In this document: piece by piece, positions 57,430 to 64,000 of the stretch
How positions within the stretch are numbered: position 1 is the first letter of the stretch
How the letters are laid out: each line of letters opens with the position of its first letter
Assembly: GCA_002304945.1 (NCBI GenBank)
Contig: DBPQ01000106.1
Coordinates: 1-64,000 of the forward strand
Source: Actinomycetales bacterium UBA1416
Lineage (GTDB): Bacteria > Actinomycetota > Actinomycetes > Actinomycetales > Actinomycetaceae
Reading direction: 5' to 3'
Length of the DNA: 64,000 bases
The notes under the pieces: model-generated
The model's input: only the letters and a program-made list of their open reading frames with translations
Database searches by the model: none
Told to the model about the DNA's origin: nothing
Program-made: the position numbers and the translations under genes

Positions 57430-57570
57430 TGAATCTCCTCGTTGGTGGGCAGGTCGGGGCGTTCCCCGGTGCGATCGTGCCGCGCACCCACGCGGCGCAC
57501 ATCACCCGTTGCGGGTGTCCCGGATCTCCACCGGTGCCCCGTAGCGTGGGAGGACCGAAAGGAGCACACC

Positions 57571-57966
57571 ATGATCCGCTTCCTCGCCTCCGTGGCCCTT
57601 CACCTCCTCGCGAATGCGGCCGGACTGCTCATCGCCTCGCTCGTCCTGCCCGGATTCCACATCGAGGTCCTCGGGTTCGTGGTGAGCGTCCTGCTGTTCA
57701 CGGCCGTCGAGGTGCTGCTCGGCCCGTTCGTCCTCAAGATGGCCGTCCAGTACGCCCCCGCCCTGCGCGGTGGGATCGCGCTCGTGACCACGTTCCTCGG
57801 CCTGCTGGTCACCACCTGGCTCACCGATGGGCTGCGGATCGAGGGAATCACCACGTGGGTGCTCGCACCGCTCATCGTCTGGCTGTGCGTGCTCCTCGCG
57901 GCGATCCTGCTCCCGATGGTGCTCTTCAAGAACGTGCTGGCCGAGGCGCGCGACCGCCGGGCCTGA
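57571..57966 (+). CDS. phage-holin-like (PF04020-type) four-TM membrane protein
   Basis: A 131-residue membrane protein with four helices and a short basic tail. It resembles the Phage_holin_4_2 family (LHLLANAAGLLIASLVLPGF, LRGGIALVTTFLGLLVTTWLTDGL), which in bacteria is a widespread, mostly uncharacterised membrane protein and usually not prophage. A TAGCGT box at 57542-57547 and a GAAAGGAG site precede ATG 57571. It converges on the phosphodiesterase gene. Confidence 0.75.
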   Translation: MIRFLASVALHLLANAAGLLIASLVLPGFHIEVLGFVVSVLLFTAVEVLLGPFVLKMAVQYAPALRGGIALVTTFLGLLVTTWLTDGLRIEGITTWVLAPLIVWLCVLLAAILLPMVLFKNVLAEARDRRA

Positions 57967-57970
57967 CCCG

Positions 57971-59728
57971 TCACCAGTCGGCGAGTGCCCGGAGCGTGTC
58001 CGCGAGTCGGTCGGCGACGCCGGCCTCGCCGTCGACCGCGCTCCGTTCATGCAGCGCCGAACGCGGGTCTCCGGTGATCAGCCCGTCGACACCGTCACGG
58101 ATGAAGACGCGCATGCGCACGGGATCCGTGACCGTCCACAGGTACACCGCGACCCCGGCGGCGTGGGCCTGACGCAGCACGGCGGGGGAGTACGACGTCT
58201 GCTCCATCGTCACGAAGTCTGCGACCCCCGGGTCCAGGCGACCCCGGGAGAAGGCCACCACCCACCCGGTGGTGACCTCCGGGAAGCGTGACTCGATCTC
58301 GGTGACCGTCTCCCTGTCGAAGGCCTGGACGAGGGAGCCCTCGACCAGGTCATGCTGCTCGAGGACGGCGACGACGTCACCCACCAGGTCGCCGTGCTCG
58401 CGCCCGTGGGACTTCAGCTCCACGAGCAGCGGCACCCCCAGCTCGGCCGCCCGCGCGGCGAACGCCTCGAAGGTCGGGATCGTTCCGACGTGGTCCCCCT
58501 GCCGCACCGTCGTCGCCGTCAGTTCGGCGGTGGTCATGGCCGCCACCTCGCGATTCACCCCGGCGATTCGCCGCAGGTTGGTGTCGTGCACGACGACGAG
58601 CCCGCCGTCGGCGGCCTGCAGCACGTCGAGTTCGACGACGTCCGCTCCGAGGGTGGCCGCCGCCTCGAGTGACTCGAGGGTGTTCTCCACGGCACCATAG
58701 GTGTCGCCCCGGTGGGCGACCACCGCCGTCGTGCGGCCGGATCCCGCTGCGAGGAGAGCCGTCGCGTTCACCGCGCCCCCCGCGAGGAGCAGCACGAGGG
58801 CGCCGGCCGCGAGTCGCCGCCCCGCGGGCGCGGTCGGTGCTGGGCCCGGACCGGCGATGGCGCCCGACAGGGCGAGGAGCACCACGCTCACGAAGCCGGC
58901 CAGGAGGCCACCACCGACGACGAGCAGGGCCTGCGCGGCGGCCAGGGCGCTGACTGCGACGACCGGGGCGGCGGACGGCCAGACCGCGTCCATCACTCGA
59001 GCGAGGCCCACCGTCACCAGCATCAGGCCACCGGTCACGACGGCGGCGCCGAGCCACAGCGCCGCCGCCAGGGCCGCGAGGCCGGCGACGCGACGGCGGC
59101 TGAGCCGCCAACTGGCGGAGAATGCCGCCGCCGGAGGCGTGCCGGTGGTGAGCAGCACGGGCACGAACGCGAGCCGCAGGTTGACCAGCAGCACGGCGGC
59201 GTACCCGACCAGCCACACCGAGGTGCCCAGCGGCGTCTTCTGCAGCTCCCCGGCGATGAACGGCGGGAGCTCGATCCCCCTGGCGAGCGAGGTGCCCAGC
59301 TGGAGGCCGCCGAGGGGCACGAGCACGAAGACGTACAGGGCCACGAGACCGAGGTGCGGCCCCACCAGCCCTCGGGCCACGGCCAGACCGTCGGCGGCGA
59401 GTTCCCGGATCCGGGGGATCCTGCCCTCGAAGAGGGCACGACCGAGGAGAACGAAGGCCGCATGTTGGACGAGTGCCGCAGTGGTGGCCACACCGGCGAG
59501 GAGCATCAGGAGCAGGACCGCTGGCGGGTGCCGCACGAGCTGGCCGATGCTGGCCTCCGTGAGCGCCGGGACACCGGCAGTCGCCAGGGCGGCGCGAAGC
59601 AGGAGGACGATGACCGGACCGGCGACCAGTCCGGCCAGGACCTGCAGCATGACCGCGGTGCGCAGCCAGGTGCGCCAGTGGACGCCCACCACGCGCACCG
59701 CGGTGACGACGGCGTCGCCCACCGTCAC
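57971..59728 (-). CDS. membrane-anchored glycerophosphodiester phosphodiesterase
   Basis: A 585-residue protein. The first about 320 residues form a multi-helix membrane domain like GPDPase_memb (PF10110-type). The remainder is a GDPD TIM barrel with the catalytic start VAHRGDTYGAVENTLES near residue 336, metal ligands in DVVELDVLQ, and VVHDTNLRR. It should cleave glycerophosphodiesters to glycerol-3-phosphate and alcohol, probably outside the membrane, in lipid or teichoic-acid turnover. GTG 59728 overlaps the DUF389 stop (GTGA), making it the last gene of a long operon. Confidence 0.87.
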   Translation of the reverse strand: MTVGDAVVTAVRVVGVHWRTWLRTAVMLQVLAGLVAGPVIVLLLRAALATAGVPALTEASIGQLVRHPPAVLLLMLLAGVATTAALVQHAAFVLLGRALFEGRIPRIRELAADGLAVARGLVGPHLGLVALYVFVLVPLGGLQLGTSLARGIELPPFIAGELQKTPLGTSVWLVGYAAVLLVNLRLAFVPVLLTTGTPPAAAFSASWRLSRRRVAGLAALAAALWLGAAVVTGGLMLVTVGLARVMDAVWPSAAPVVAVSALAAAQALLVVGGGLLAGFVSVVLLALSGAIAGPGPAPTAPAGRRLAAGALVLLLAGGAVNATALLAAGSGRTTAVVAHRGDTYGAVENTLESLEAAATLGADVVELDVLQAADGGLVVVHDTNLRRIAGVNREVAAMTTAELTATTVRQGDHVGTIPTFEAFAARAAELGVPLLVELKSHGREHGDLVGDVVAVLEQHDLVEGSLVQAFDRETVTEIESRFPEVTTGWVVAFSRGRLDPGVADFVTMEQTSYSPAVLRQAHAAGVAVYLWTVTDPVRMRVFIRDGVDGLITGDPRSALHERSAVDGEAGVADRLADTLRALADW

Positions 59729-60735
59729 GGCGCCCCGACCACGCCGACCTCGACCCGCTCACCGACGCCCGCGTCGACGACGACGTTGATGCCGGCGGGG
59801 ATGGCACCGTCGAGCGCTTCGAGGAGGGCGGCGGGGTCCGGCAGGTCTTCGGGGACCTCTACACCGAGGACCGCGGTGCCGGAGGTGATCGTCACGTCGA
59901 CCAGCCTCCCACCCGGCGCCGATGCGAGCCACTCCTCCGCGACCTGGGTCACGCGCCGGGTCCAGAGGGCGACGGCGAGGTTCGCGGCCGTGTTGGACAG
60001 CAGTGGCACGAGCACCAGGACGAGGACCGCCGCGACCGCGGAGTTCGCGCGCCTGCGGTTGAAGCCGCGGGCCAGGGCGGCCTCTCGGGCGTAGCCGTAG
60101 GCGGTGAACACCAGCGTGCCCGCCAGCACCAGGGCGACCATGTTCGAGAGGAAGAGGAGGAAGGCCCCGAGGGCGAGGATCGGTTGGCCGTTCCCGAGGC
60201 AGATGCCCACCACCCCCAGGGGCGGAACGAGCGAGATTGCGATGGCGACGCCCGGCAGCACGTCGCTGACGTCGCGGCGGGCCAGCCCGACCGCCCCGGC
60301 GAGTCCGGTGGCCACGGCCGCCACCATGTCGAGGATCCCGGGAGAGGTGCGGGCGGCCACCTGCGAGTTGGAGACCGAGCCGATGGTGTCGGGCAGCGGC
60401 CACGACGCCAGCGCGCCGAGCGTGATCACCGTGGCCACCCCGGCCAGCACCCAGCCGAGCGATCGGACCACCTGGCTCGCGTCGCCGCGCACGATCCCGA
60501 GCGCGATCCCCATGATGGGCACGGAGAGGGGCGCGATGATCATGGCCCCGATGACGGTGGCCGTCGAGTCGCCCAGGACGCCCGCGACCGCGATGACGGC
60601 GGACAGCACCAGCATCGTCCAGAAGCCGGACAACGTGGCATGGCGGTCACCGTGGTCGAGGTCGAGCCGGGCGGTGAGGTCGTCGAGGTCCCGCCGCTGC
60701 CCGGCCGGCAGGATCGTCTCCCACCCGCCGGTCAT
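59725..60735 (-). CDS. DUF389 family membrane protein
   Basis: A 336-residue protein with the DUF389 core of six helices (ATLSGFWTMLVLSAVIAVAG, STATVIGAMIIAPLSVPIMG, ISLVPPLGVVGICL). A soluble C-terminal domain follows (about 250-336). The family is uncharacterised and sometimes called a hydrophobic transporter-like domain. The ATG overlaps the stop of the SLC13 permease (ATGA at 60732-60735), suggesting a functional partnership in the membrane. The frame above the ATG is a shadow of that permease. Confidence 0.85.
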   Translation of the reverse strand: MTGGWETILPAGQRRDLDDLTARLDLDHGDRHATLSGFWTMLVLSAVIAVAGVLGDSTATVIGAMIIAPLSVPIMGIALGIVRGDASQVVRSLGWVLAGVATVITLGALASWPLPDTIGSVSNSQVAARTSPGILDMVAAVATGLAGAVGLARRDVSDVLPGVAIAISLVPPLGVVGICLGNGQPILALGAFLLFLSNMVALVLAGTLVFTAYGYAREAALARGFNRRRANSAVAAVLVLVLVPLLSNTAANLAVALWTRRVTQVAEEWLASAPGGRLVDVTITSGTAVLGVEVPEDLPDPAALLEALDGAIPAGINVVVDAGVGERVEVGVVGAP

Positions 60736-62534
60736 GGCGTGAAGGGCCAGGCGAGCGGGATCACCACGAGGGCGATGACGAGCCAGGTGGCCAGGAGGGG
60801 GAGCCCGAATCTCCAGTAGTCCCCGAAGCGATAGCCGGCCGGACCCATCACCATCATGTTCGCGGGGGTGGCGATCGGGGTCAGGAAGGACGAGGATCCG
60901 GCGACGGCCACGAACATCAGCACGGGGGCGGGGGAGATACCCGTCTCCAGGGCGGCGGCCACCGCGATCGGCACCACGATGAGCACGGTGGCGGTGTTCG
61001 AGATGATCTGCCCGAGGGAGGCGGTCAGCAGGAAGAGCGCGATGATCAGCAGATACGGCGAACTGGTGCCCACCGCCGCGAGCAGCGCCCCGGCGATGAG
61101 ATCGGCGGCACCGGAGGACGAGATCGCGGTCGACAGCGGGATGAGGCCTCCCAGGAGGACGATGGTCTGCCAGGACACGGCCCGGTAGGCCTGCTGCGGG
61201 CTGACCACCCGGAACGCCACCATGGCACCGGCGGCCGCGAGGCCGGCGACCGCCGGGGGGACGGCGCCGGTGGCCAGCAGCACCACCATCGCCCCGAGGA
61301 TCACCACCGCCTCGACGGCGCGCGCACCGAAGGGCACAGCCTGGCGGCGCACGCGATCGGGGGAGTCCGTCACGAGCACGTCGCGATCGTCGACGAGGGT
61401 GTCGATGATGGCCCACGGGCCGTGCAGCAGCAGGGAGTCCCCCTCCGTCAGGACGGTCTCCCGTGAGCCACGGTCCCTGCCCATGTGGCCGACGGCGAGG
61501 ATCACGATCTCGCCGAGGCGCACCATGCCGGGGAACACCCGCTCACCGACCAGGGGGGAGCGTGGCGGGACGACCACCTCGACGACCCCCATCTGCTTCG
61601 TCACCAGCCCGTCGGCCGTCACGGGGCGCATCCCGACGCCCAGGCCGTGGGACTCGGCGAAGGCGATGACGTCCCCGGCCGGCCCCGAGATGGCCACGGC
61701 GTCACCCGGCGCGAGCACGTGGTCACTGCCGGCAACCGAACCGGACCTGGATTGGAGACCGAGCACGGTGAGGGACGGCGGTGAGACCGCCAGGGAACCG
61801 ACGGTCGTTCCCACGACCGGCGAGTCGGCCCGGACTCGCAGCCGGTAGAAGCCGTCCTGGAGGGCGTAGTGTCCGGCGAGCGTCCTCGCGTGCCTGCTCA
61901 GGTCGGACAGCGCGGAACCCGGTGCCCGCCTCGGGAGCAGGCGAGGTCCGGCGAGGACGGCGAGCAGGATGGTGGCGGCGAGGAGCGGGACGCCGAGGAT
62001 GGCGAACTCGAAGAAGCCGAAGGGTTCCCCGCCCGCCCCCGCCAGGGCGTCGCTCACGATCACGTTCACCGGGCTGCCCGAGAGCGCGAGCAGGGAGCCG
62101 GCGTGCGCGGCGAAGGCGAGCGGCATCAGCATCTGGGAGGGGTGGTGATCGTGGCGGAGCGCGACGATCACCACCATCGGGAGCAGGGCGGCCACGGAAC
62201 CATTCGGGCTCACCACCGCGGTCAGGACCCCTGCGAGCACCATGAACGCGACGAGGAGGCGACGCCGGCCGGTGCCCGCACGGTCCGTGATCGCCTGGCC
62301 AGCCCAGGTGGTGACCCCGGTGGCGTCCAGGCCCTCGCTGACCACGAACAGAGAGGCCACGAAGATGACCACGGGGTCGCCGAACCCTGCGAGCGCCTGT
62401 TCCACCGGGAGCACTCCCGTGAGGTACAGCGTGAGCGCGGTGCCGACGGCCACGACCCCCACCGGGAGTCGGTTCCACACGAACAGGGCGACGGCTCCGG
62501 CCAGGATGAGCAGGCTTGTGACCGCGGGATCCAT
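60732..62534 (-). CDS. SLC13/DASS family permease with two TrkA-C domains
   Basis: A 600-residue transporter. Two membrane halves (about 1-215 and 405-600) flank a cytoplasmic region with two RCK-C/TrkA-C domains (about 220-390). Motifs LALSGSPVNVIVSD near 155 and SSFLTPIATPANMMVMG near 560 are the paired SNT-like ion-binding loops of the DASS group (here SGSPVN and TPIATPAN). It probably imports a dicarboxylate, sulfate or another anion with Na+. ATG 62534 has no strong Shine-Dalgarno and is ten bases from the SHOCT gene, in the same operon. Confidence 0.87.
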   Translation of the reverse strand: MDPAVTSLLILAGAVALFVWNRLPVGVVAVGTALTLYLTGVLPVEQALAGFGDPVVIFVASLFVVSEGLDATGVTTWAGQAITDRAGTGRRRLLVAFMVLAGVLTAVVSPNGSVAALLPMVVIVALRHDHHPSQMLMPLAFAAHAGSLLALSGSPVNVIVSDALAGAGGEPFGFFEFAILGVPLLAATILLAVLAGPRLLPRRAPGSALSDLSRHARTLAGHYALQDGFYRLRVRADSPVVGTTVGSLAVSPPSLTVLGLQSRSGSVAGSDHVLAPGDAVAISGPAGDVIAFAESHGLGVGMRPVTADGLVTKQMGVVEVVVPPRSPLVGERVFPGMVRLGEIVILAVGHMGRDRGSRETVLTEGDSLLLHGPWAIIDTLVDDRDVLVTDSPDRVRRQAVPFGARAVEAVVILGAMVVLLATGAVPPAVAGLAAAGAMVAFRVVSPQQAYRAVSWQTIVLLGGLIPLSTAISSSGAADLIAGALLAAVGTSSPYLLIIALFLLTASLGQIISNTATVLIVVPIAVAAALETGISPAPVLMFVAVAGSSSFLTPIATPANMMVMGPAGYRFGDYWRFGLPLLATWLVIALVVIPLAWPFTP

Positions 62535-62543
62535 GCGGAGTCC

Positions 62544-62852
62544 TCAGATGCCCTGGAGGATTCGTGCCTTCTGAACCTCGAACTCGATCTCGGTGAGCAC
62601 GCCGGCCGCCTTCAGTTCACCGAGCTGCTTGAGCTGCTCGATCATGGTGGCGGTGTCAGGCGGTGCGGGGGCCGCCACCGGGGGCAGTGGGGCGGGCGCG
62701 GGTGTGGCGACAGGCACCGGAACGGGGGCCGGCGCCGGCGCCGCATGCTGGGCGGCCCACTTCCCCTGCTGCCTGGCGGCCGCCCTGCCGTGGGCGCGGG
62801 TGGCGGTGGACGTGATGACCGCGGTGCGCGCGGCCGTCCTCAGGAGGCTCAT
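62544..62852 (-). CDS. SHOCT domain protein
   Basis: A 102-residue protein. A basic N-terminus (RTAARTAVITSTATRAHGRA) and a Pro/Ala/Val linker are followed by a C-terminal SHOCT domain (MIEQLKQLGELKAAGVLTE, then FEVQKARIL). SHOCT helices usually serve as oligomerisation or targeting modules. It is encoded in the envelope operon between DUF6325 and the SLC13 permease and may regulate or localise one of them. Confidence 0.85.
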   Translation of the reverse strand: MSLLRTAARTAVITSTATRAHGRAAARQQGKWAAQHAAPAPAPVPVPVATPAPAPLPPVAAPAPPDTATMIEQLKQLGELKAAGVLTEIEFEVQKARILQGI

Positions 62853-62873
62853 TCTTCTCTCTCTCCAAACTCG

Positions 62874-63293
62874 TCAGTCGTCGTCCCCGAGGACTGCGAT
62901 GAGGTCCAGGGGGTCCACATGGGCCGAGGTGACGATCCGGGCGCCGCCGGCCTCGATCGCGTCGGCCAACGGCATGATCCACACGTGCTCGAACAGGAGC
63001 ACTCCGGCGAGGCTCCCGGGCTCGACGACCTCGCCGACGAAGGCGACGTCGTCGGGATCCAGGAGTCCGGAGGAGGCGCCCTCGAGGAACGCGAGTTCCG
63101 ATCCGGCCACCGCATCGGCGAGGTCGACGAGGGCGACGCCACCCTCGGCGTCGCGGCGCACGAACTCGAGGTCGAGGACATGGATGATGTCCCGCTCCAC
63201 GAGGTCGAGGAGGGTGGCGAATCCCTCCGGCCGCAGTTCACCGCGGGGGAACTCGATGACGAGCACGTCCACGGGTCCGAGCCTGTCGGTCAT
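62874..63293 (-). CDS. DUF6325 family protein
   Basis: A 139-residue acidic cytoplasmic protein of the kind annotated DUF6325 (GPVDVLVIEFP at the start, VERDIIHVLDLEFVRRD, LLFEHVWIMPLADAI). As I recall, the family is frequently adjacent to SHOCT-domain genes, as here, and its function is unknown. The DUF1269 protein family has similar IRVLDL-type patterns, and a DUF1269-like gene is two genes upstream. ATG 63293 is one base after the META lipoprotein gene. Confidence 0.78.
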   Translation of the reverse strand: MTDRLGPVDVLVIEFPRGELRPEGFATLLDLVERDIIHVLDLEFVRRDAEGGVALVDLADAVAGSELAFLEGASSGLLDPDDVAFVGEVVEPGSLAGVLLFEHVWIMPLADAIEAGGARIVTSAHVDPLDLIAVLGDDD

Positions 63294-63294
63294 G

Positions 63295-63690
63295 TCACTC
63301 CTCCTCTGTCAGGGTGAGGCCCGTCGCGTCACCGATGGTCAGGGTGGTGCCGTCGACCGAGAGGGTGGGGGAGGACGTGAGGAGGGCCGTGAGCCACTCG
63401 TCCTGTGCCATGAGGGCGTCGTCGCAGGCCATGAGCGTCGAGGCGAGCTGCTCGGCCTCGAGGGTGCCGCCGTCCCACTGCGCCTCGCCGAAGATCGTGT
63501 TGCAGCCCGCGTTCGCGGAGACCTGACCGTCCTCGAACGCGAGCGTGATGGCACTGCCCTCGACGAGGTCGTGTCCCCGCACCTCGGTCGCGGTGAAGGT
63601 GCGCCCCTCGAGGTCGGCCGACCCGCCCGCACATCCCGTCAGGGCGAGGGAGAGGACGGCGATGGCCGCGGGCGCCCGGAGGGAGCTCAT
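63295..63690 (-). CDS. META domain (HslJ-like) lipoprotein
   Basis: A 131-residue lipoprotein. The signal peptide ends in LALTGC near residue 20. The mature part is a META-type domain with ITLAFEDGQVSANAGCNTIFGE and the later LASTLMACDDALMAQDEW, including the two conserved Cys. The META/HslJ family is linked to heat-shock or novobiocin resistance in E. coli, but its mechanism is unknown. ATG 63690 overlaps the stop of the upstream DUF1269-like gene (63687-63690). Confidence 0.87.
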   Translation of the reverse strand: MSSLRAPAAIAVLSLALTGCAGGSADLEGRTFTATEVRGHDLVEGSAITLAFEDGQVSANAGCNTIFGEAQWDGGTLEAEQLASTLMACDDALMAQDEWLTALLTSSPTLSVDGTTLTIGDATGLTLTEEE

Positions 63691-64000
63691 GCCTCGGGGG
63701 AGGAGAGGTCGGCGGCGAGCTCCTGCTCGTCCGCCTCGGACAGCGAGGTCTGGAGGACCGTTCCACCGAACGGTGCGAGCGCGGCGGCGAACTTGTCCTC
63801 GGTGATCTTGCGGGCCATGACGACCACGGCCGCCTTCCCGGGCTCCAACATGGCCTGCACCCGGTCGCGGAAGGCACGGTCGATCCCCGACTTGGACAGC
63901 CGTCCGCTGACGGCACCCATGAGGCCGCCCATCGCGAACCCGAACACGGGAACGAGGAACAACAGGCCGAACAGCATGCCCCACAGCGCGCCGGAAGCAG
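63687..64000 (-). CDS. DUF1269-like membrane-associated protein (5' end outside window)
   Basis: The visible 104 codons lack a start in the window, since the frame remains open to base 64000. They encode a Gly-rich hydrophobic segment (LFGLLFLVPVFGFAMGGLMG) followed by a cytoplasmic tail with MLEPGKAAVVVMARKIT and TVLQTSLSEADEQEL, a pattern of DUF1269 proteins. ATG 63977 is internal to the family similarity, so I do not treat it as the start. It is the first visible gene of the operon that continues through META, DUF6325, SHOCT, SLC13, DUF389 and GDPD. Confidence 0.75.
   Translation of the reverse strand, partial: ASGALWGMLFGLLFLVPVFGFAMGGLMGAVSGRLSKSGIDRAFRDRVQAMLEPGKAAVVVMARKITEDKFAAALAPFGGTVLQTSLSEADEQELAADLSSPEA

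Noticed and set aside
57571..57966. Holin-like protein as a sign of prophage
   Set aside because: No other phage genes surround it, and this membrane family is common in non-phage bacterial contexts.

Overview
The window is high-GC DNA with densely packed genes on both strands, typical of an actinobacterium. Actinobacterial markers include a mycothiol-dependent maleylpyruvate-isomerase-family enzyme, a DUF222/HNH endonuclease, a free-standing LigD-type polymerase and many leaderless genes. A NifJ-type pyruvate:ferredoxin oxidoreductase together with a K+-type membrane pyrophosphatase suggests a facultative or anaerobic Propionibacteriales-like host. That lineage is an inference, because no rRNA or other decisive marker is present. 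I found no tRNA, rRNA, CRISPR array, prophage or intact insertion sequence.

Layout. 1-1.3 kb: a scar with the end of a transposase-like gene and a broken endonuclease/exonuclease/phosphatase gene. 1.3-6 kb: two coupled unknown genes, an MDMPI-family enzyme and a GerMN lipoprotein. 6-9.1 kb: a molybdate operon (MerR/TOBE regulator, modA, modB, modC). 9.2-13.2 kb: secreted proteins including a DUF3160 lipoprotein, plus an acetyltransferase. 13.2-14.9 kb: a decayed FAD-dependent desaturase-like gene behind a DUF4386 membrane protein and a possible leaderless leader ORF. 15-20.7 kb: an RhtA-like exporter, a coupled alpha/beta-hydrolase and SRPBCC-FAD oxidase pair, corA and a DinB protein. 21.4-24.6 kb: an operator-controlled thioredoxin-like / thioredoxin-reductase-like / ArsR operon, then an aldehyde dehydrogenase. 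24.7-29 kb: YbjN-like protein, HNH endonuclease, a toroid-fold protein and small membrane proteins. 29-33.6 kb: nifJ coupled to a dihydroorotate-dehydrogenase-like gene. 33.6-41.8 kb: MFS transporter, ArgR-boxed argG, a carboxyethylornithine-synthase-like gene, mscS, an unknown gene and hppA. 41.8-48.5 kb: lipid kinase, LD-carboxypeptidase, serine hydrolase, a GH13-like protein lacking catalytic residues, a dinucleotide-binding protein, an ACP remnant and a second EamA transporter. 48.5-53.5 kb: mobB, LigD-type polymerase, DNA ligase, HhH-GPD protein, NifX-like protein and trkH. 53.5-64 kb: GAP protein, putative amino-acid symporter with leucyl aminopeptidase, HdeD, a holin-like membrane protein, and a seven-gene envelope/transport run leaving the window.

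How it fits together. Molybdenum handling is represented by modABC and mobB. Pyruvate and energy metabolism is represented by nifJ and the PPi-driven pump, and arginine/ornithine chemistry by argG and the ceo-like gene. DNA-end repair is represented by the polymerase, ligase and HhH-GPD protein, and ion and osmotic homeostasis by corA, mscS, trkH and a two-TM K+ channel. About a dozen genes have a TANNNT-like -10 box 6-8 bases before the start codon, so leaderless transcription appears common. Many operon genes overlap by ATGA or GTGA. The most unusual items are the thioredoxin-like operon without a WCGPC site, the GH13-like protein lacking catalytic residues, the oxidase/hydrolase pair, the argG-ceo arrangement, and a hairpin that holds the stop codons of two convergent genes.
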